Below are positions 63,500 through 64,000 of a stretch of 64,000 bases of DNA, in pieces. The notes under the pieces were generated by a model. It was given only the letters and a program-made list of their open reading frames with translations. It searched no databases and was not told the origin of the DNA. How positions within the stretch are numbered: the stretch's first letter is position 1; each line of letters starts with the position of its first letter. This DNA is from Blautia glucerasea. GTDB lineage: Bacteria > Bacillota > Clostridia > Lachnospirales > Lachnospiraceae. The position numbers and the translations under genes were made by a program. Where the stretch lies: NCBI RefSeq assembly GCF_020537505.1, contig NZ_JAJBMO010000002.1, positions 62,001-126,000 of the forward strand. Direction: 5' to 3'.

Positions 63500-64000
63500 T
63501 TTTCAGCCTCCTTTTCCGTTTTCTGCACAGTAAACCGCACTGTTTTATCCCATTTCACACCTCTTCCGGTAACAGTATCTACCACTGCATCCCAGAAGCC
63601 CAGAGAGATATTCCACATGTAGAAGAAAAAGTTAAACATCATAAGAGGCAGAAGCAATGCCTCTCCGGGAAGTCCGTCTATGATCAGCGAGGTACCTATC
63701 TCAAAAAATGGTGCAAAATTTCCGAGGGAATTATAGATTCCCAAAAACAATATAACCCACCAGCCACTAAGCAGCTGCATTTCACCCAGGAAAAATAATC
63801 CAAGGGAAACTACCCAACCCAGAAGCAGAAATACCGGCACTGAATAGATAAAAAGCAGAAACAAGCCATCTATTTTCTGAAACAGTCCCATATAAGGAGT
63901 TGTGATCGTAGGGATCAGATAGCGGAACAATACTTCATTATGGCCTCTTGACCAGCGTCGGATCTGTCTGCCTCTCACATTCCAGCTTTCCGGAGACTCT
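63496..64000 (-). CDS. GT2 polysaccharide synthase, C-terminal part (5' end outside window)
   Basis: The frame is open to the right edge; at least 168 residues are visible. NVRGRQIRRWSRGHNEV carries the Q-x-x-R-W motif of processive GT2 synthases (cellulose, hyaluronan and poly-GlcNAc type), where it binds the acceptor chain. Five or six membrane helices follow (LLFIYSVPVFLLLGWVVSLG, FFLGEMQLLSGWWVILF, LLPLMMFNFFFYMW). It is the most upstream gene seen of the operon and probably polymerises and exports the glycan. Confidence 0.88.
   Translation of the reverse strand, partial: ESPESWNVRGRQIRRWSRGHNEVLFRYLIPTITTPYMGLFQKIDGLFLLFIYSVPVFLLLGWVVSLGLFFLGEMQLLSGWWVILFLGIYNSLGNFAPFFEIGTSLIIDGLPGEALLLPLMMFNFFFYMWNISLGFWDAVVDTVTGRGVKWDKTVRFTVQKTEKEAEK

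Overview
The window looks like the chromosome of a gut-associated Lachnospiraceae bacterium (Firmicutes). The evidence is strong AGGAGG ribosome-binding sites, moderately low GC, many GPH-family sugar importers paired with cytoplasmic glycoside hydrolases, class II GalT, ECF sigma/DUF4179 pairs, a THF riboswitch before FolT and a CGAAC-N4-GTTC SOS box. I cannot fix the genus. Nearly all genes lie on the minus strand, so operons read from high to low coordinates. Family names come from recognition of motifs and were not checked by any search.

1-18.5 kb: a plant-glycoside locus. An AraC regulator (17463-18500, +) diverges from esterase, GH3, GPH importer, GH78 rhamnosidase, a second GPH importer (frameshifted) and a second GH78, ending at a hairpin terminator near 5560. 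A membrane-anchored SGNH hydrolase follows. A second unit holds a GPH importer, a frameshifted GH3 and an Old Yellow Enzyme reductase that runs off the left edge. The two promoters share a 43-nt operator-like sequence. The gene set fits import of rhamnosylated/glucosylated aromatic glycosides, stepwise trimming in the cytoplasm and reduction of the aglycone.

18.5-37.8 kb: accessory DNA from mobile elements. It holds a MazG-like gene, macrodomain, XRE and histidine-kinase remnants, DUF5688, DUF7666-like, PcfK/AcrIIA9-like and DUF4313 genes, an SOS polymerase with a LexA box, an SRAP gene, an antitoxin beside a nonsense-mutated ParE toxin, an ECF sigma/DUF4179 pair with secreted proteins, and a ParM/ParR partition operon. 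Next come an internally deleted integrase, a frameshifted excisionase and Tn916-like arm sites. A broken sugar ABC permease marks the junction with the next locus.

37.8-54.8 kb: galactose, fucose and hexosamine use. GH2 beta-galactosidase and a GPH importer/GH29 fucosidase operon flank an AraC gene and share one operator. galE, a THF riboswitch with folT, and a second ECF/DUF4179 pair follow. An AraC-galT operon and a GH20 gene share a third operator type. A 23-residue peptide gene and a possible small transcript lie between them.

55-64 kb: one tightly overlapping operon, probably for an exopolysaccharide: a GT2 synthase (cut by the right edge), a bactofilin-like/leucine-rich-repeat fusion, a DHHW-like protein lacking its catalytic residues, a polytopic membrane protein, a VTC-like protein, DUF4956, CotH kinase, UDP-GlcNAc 2-epimerase and a membrane-anchored hydrolase-like protein.
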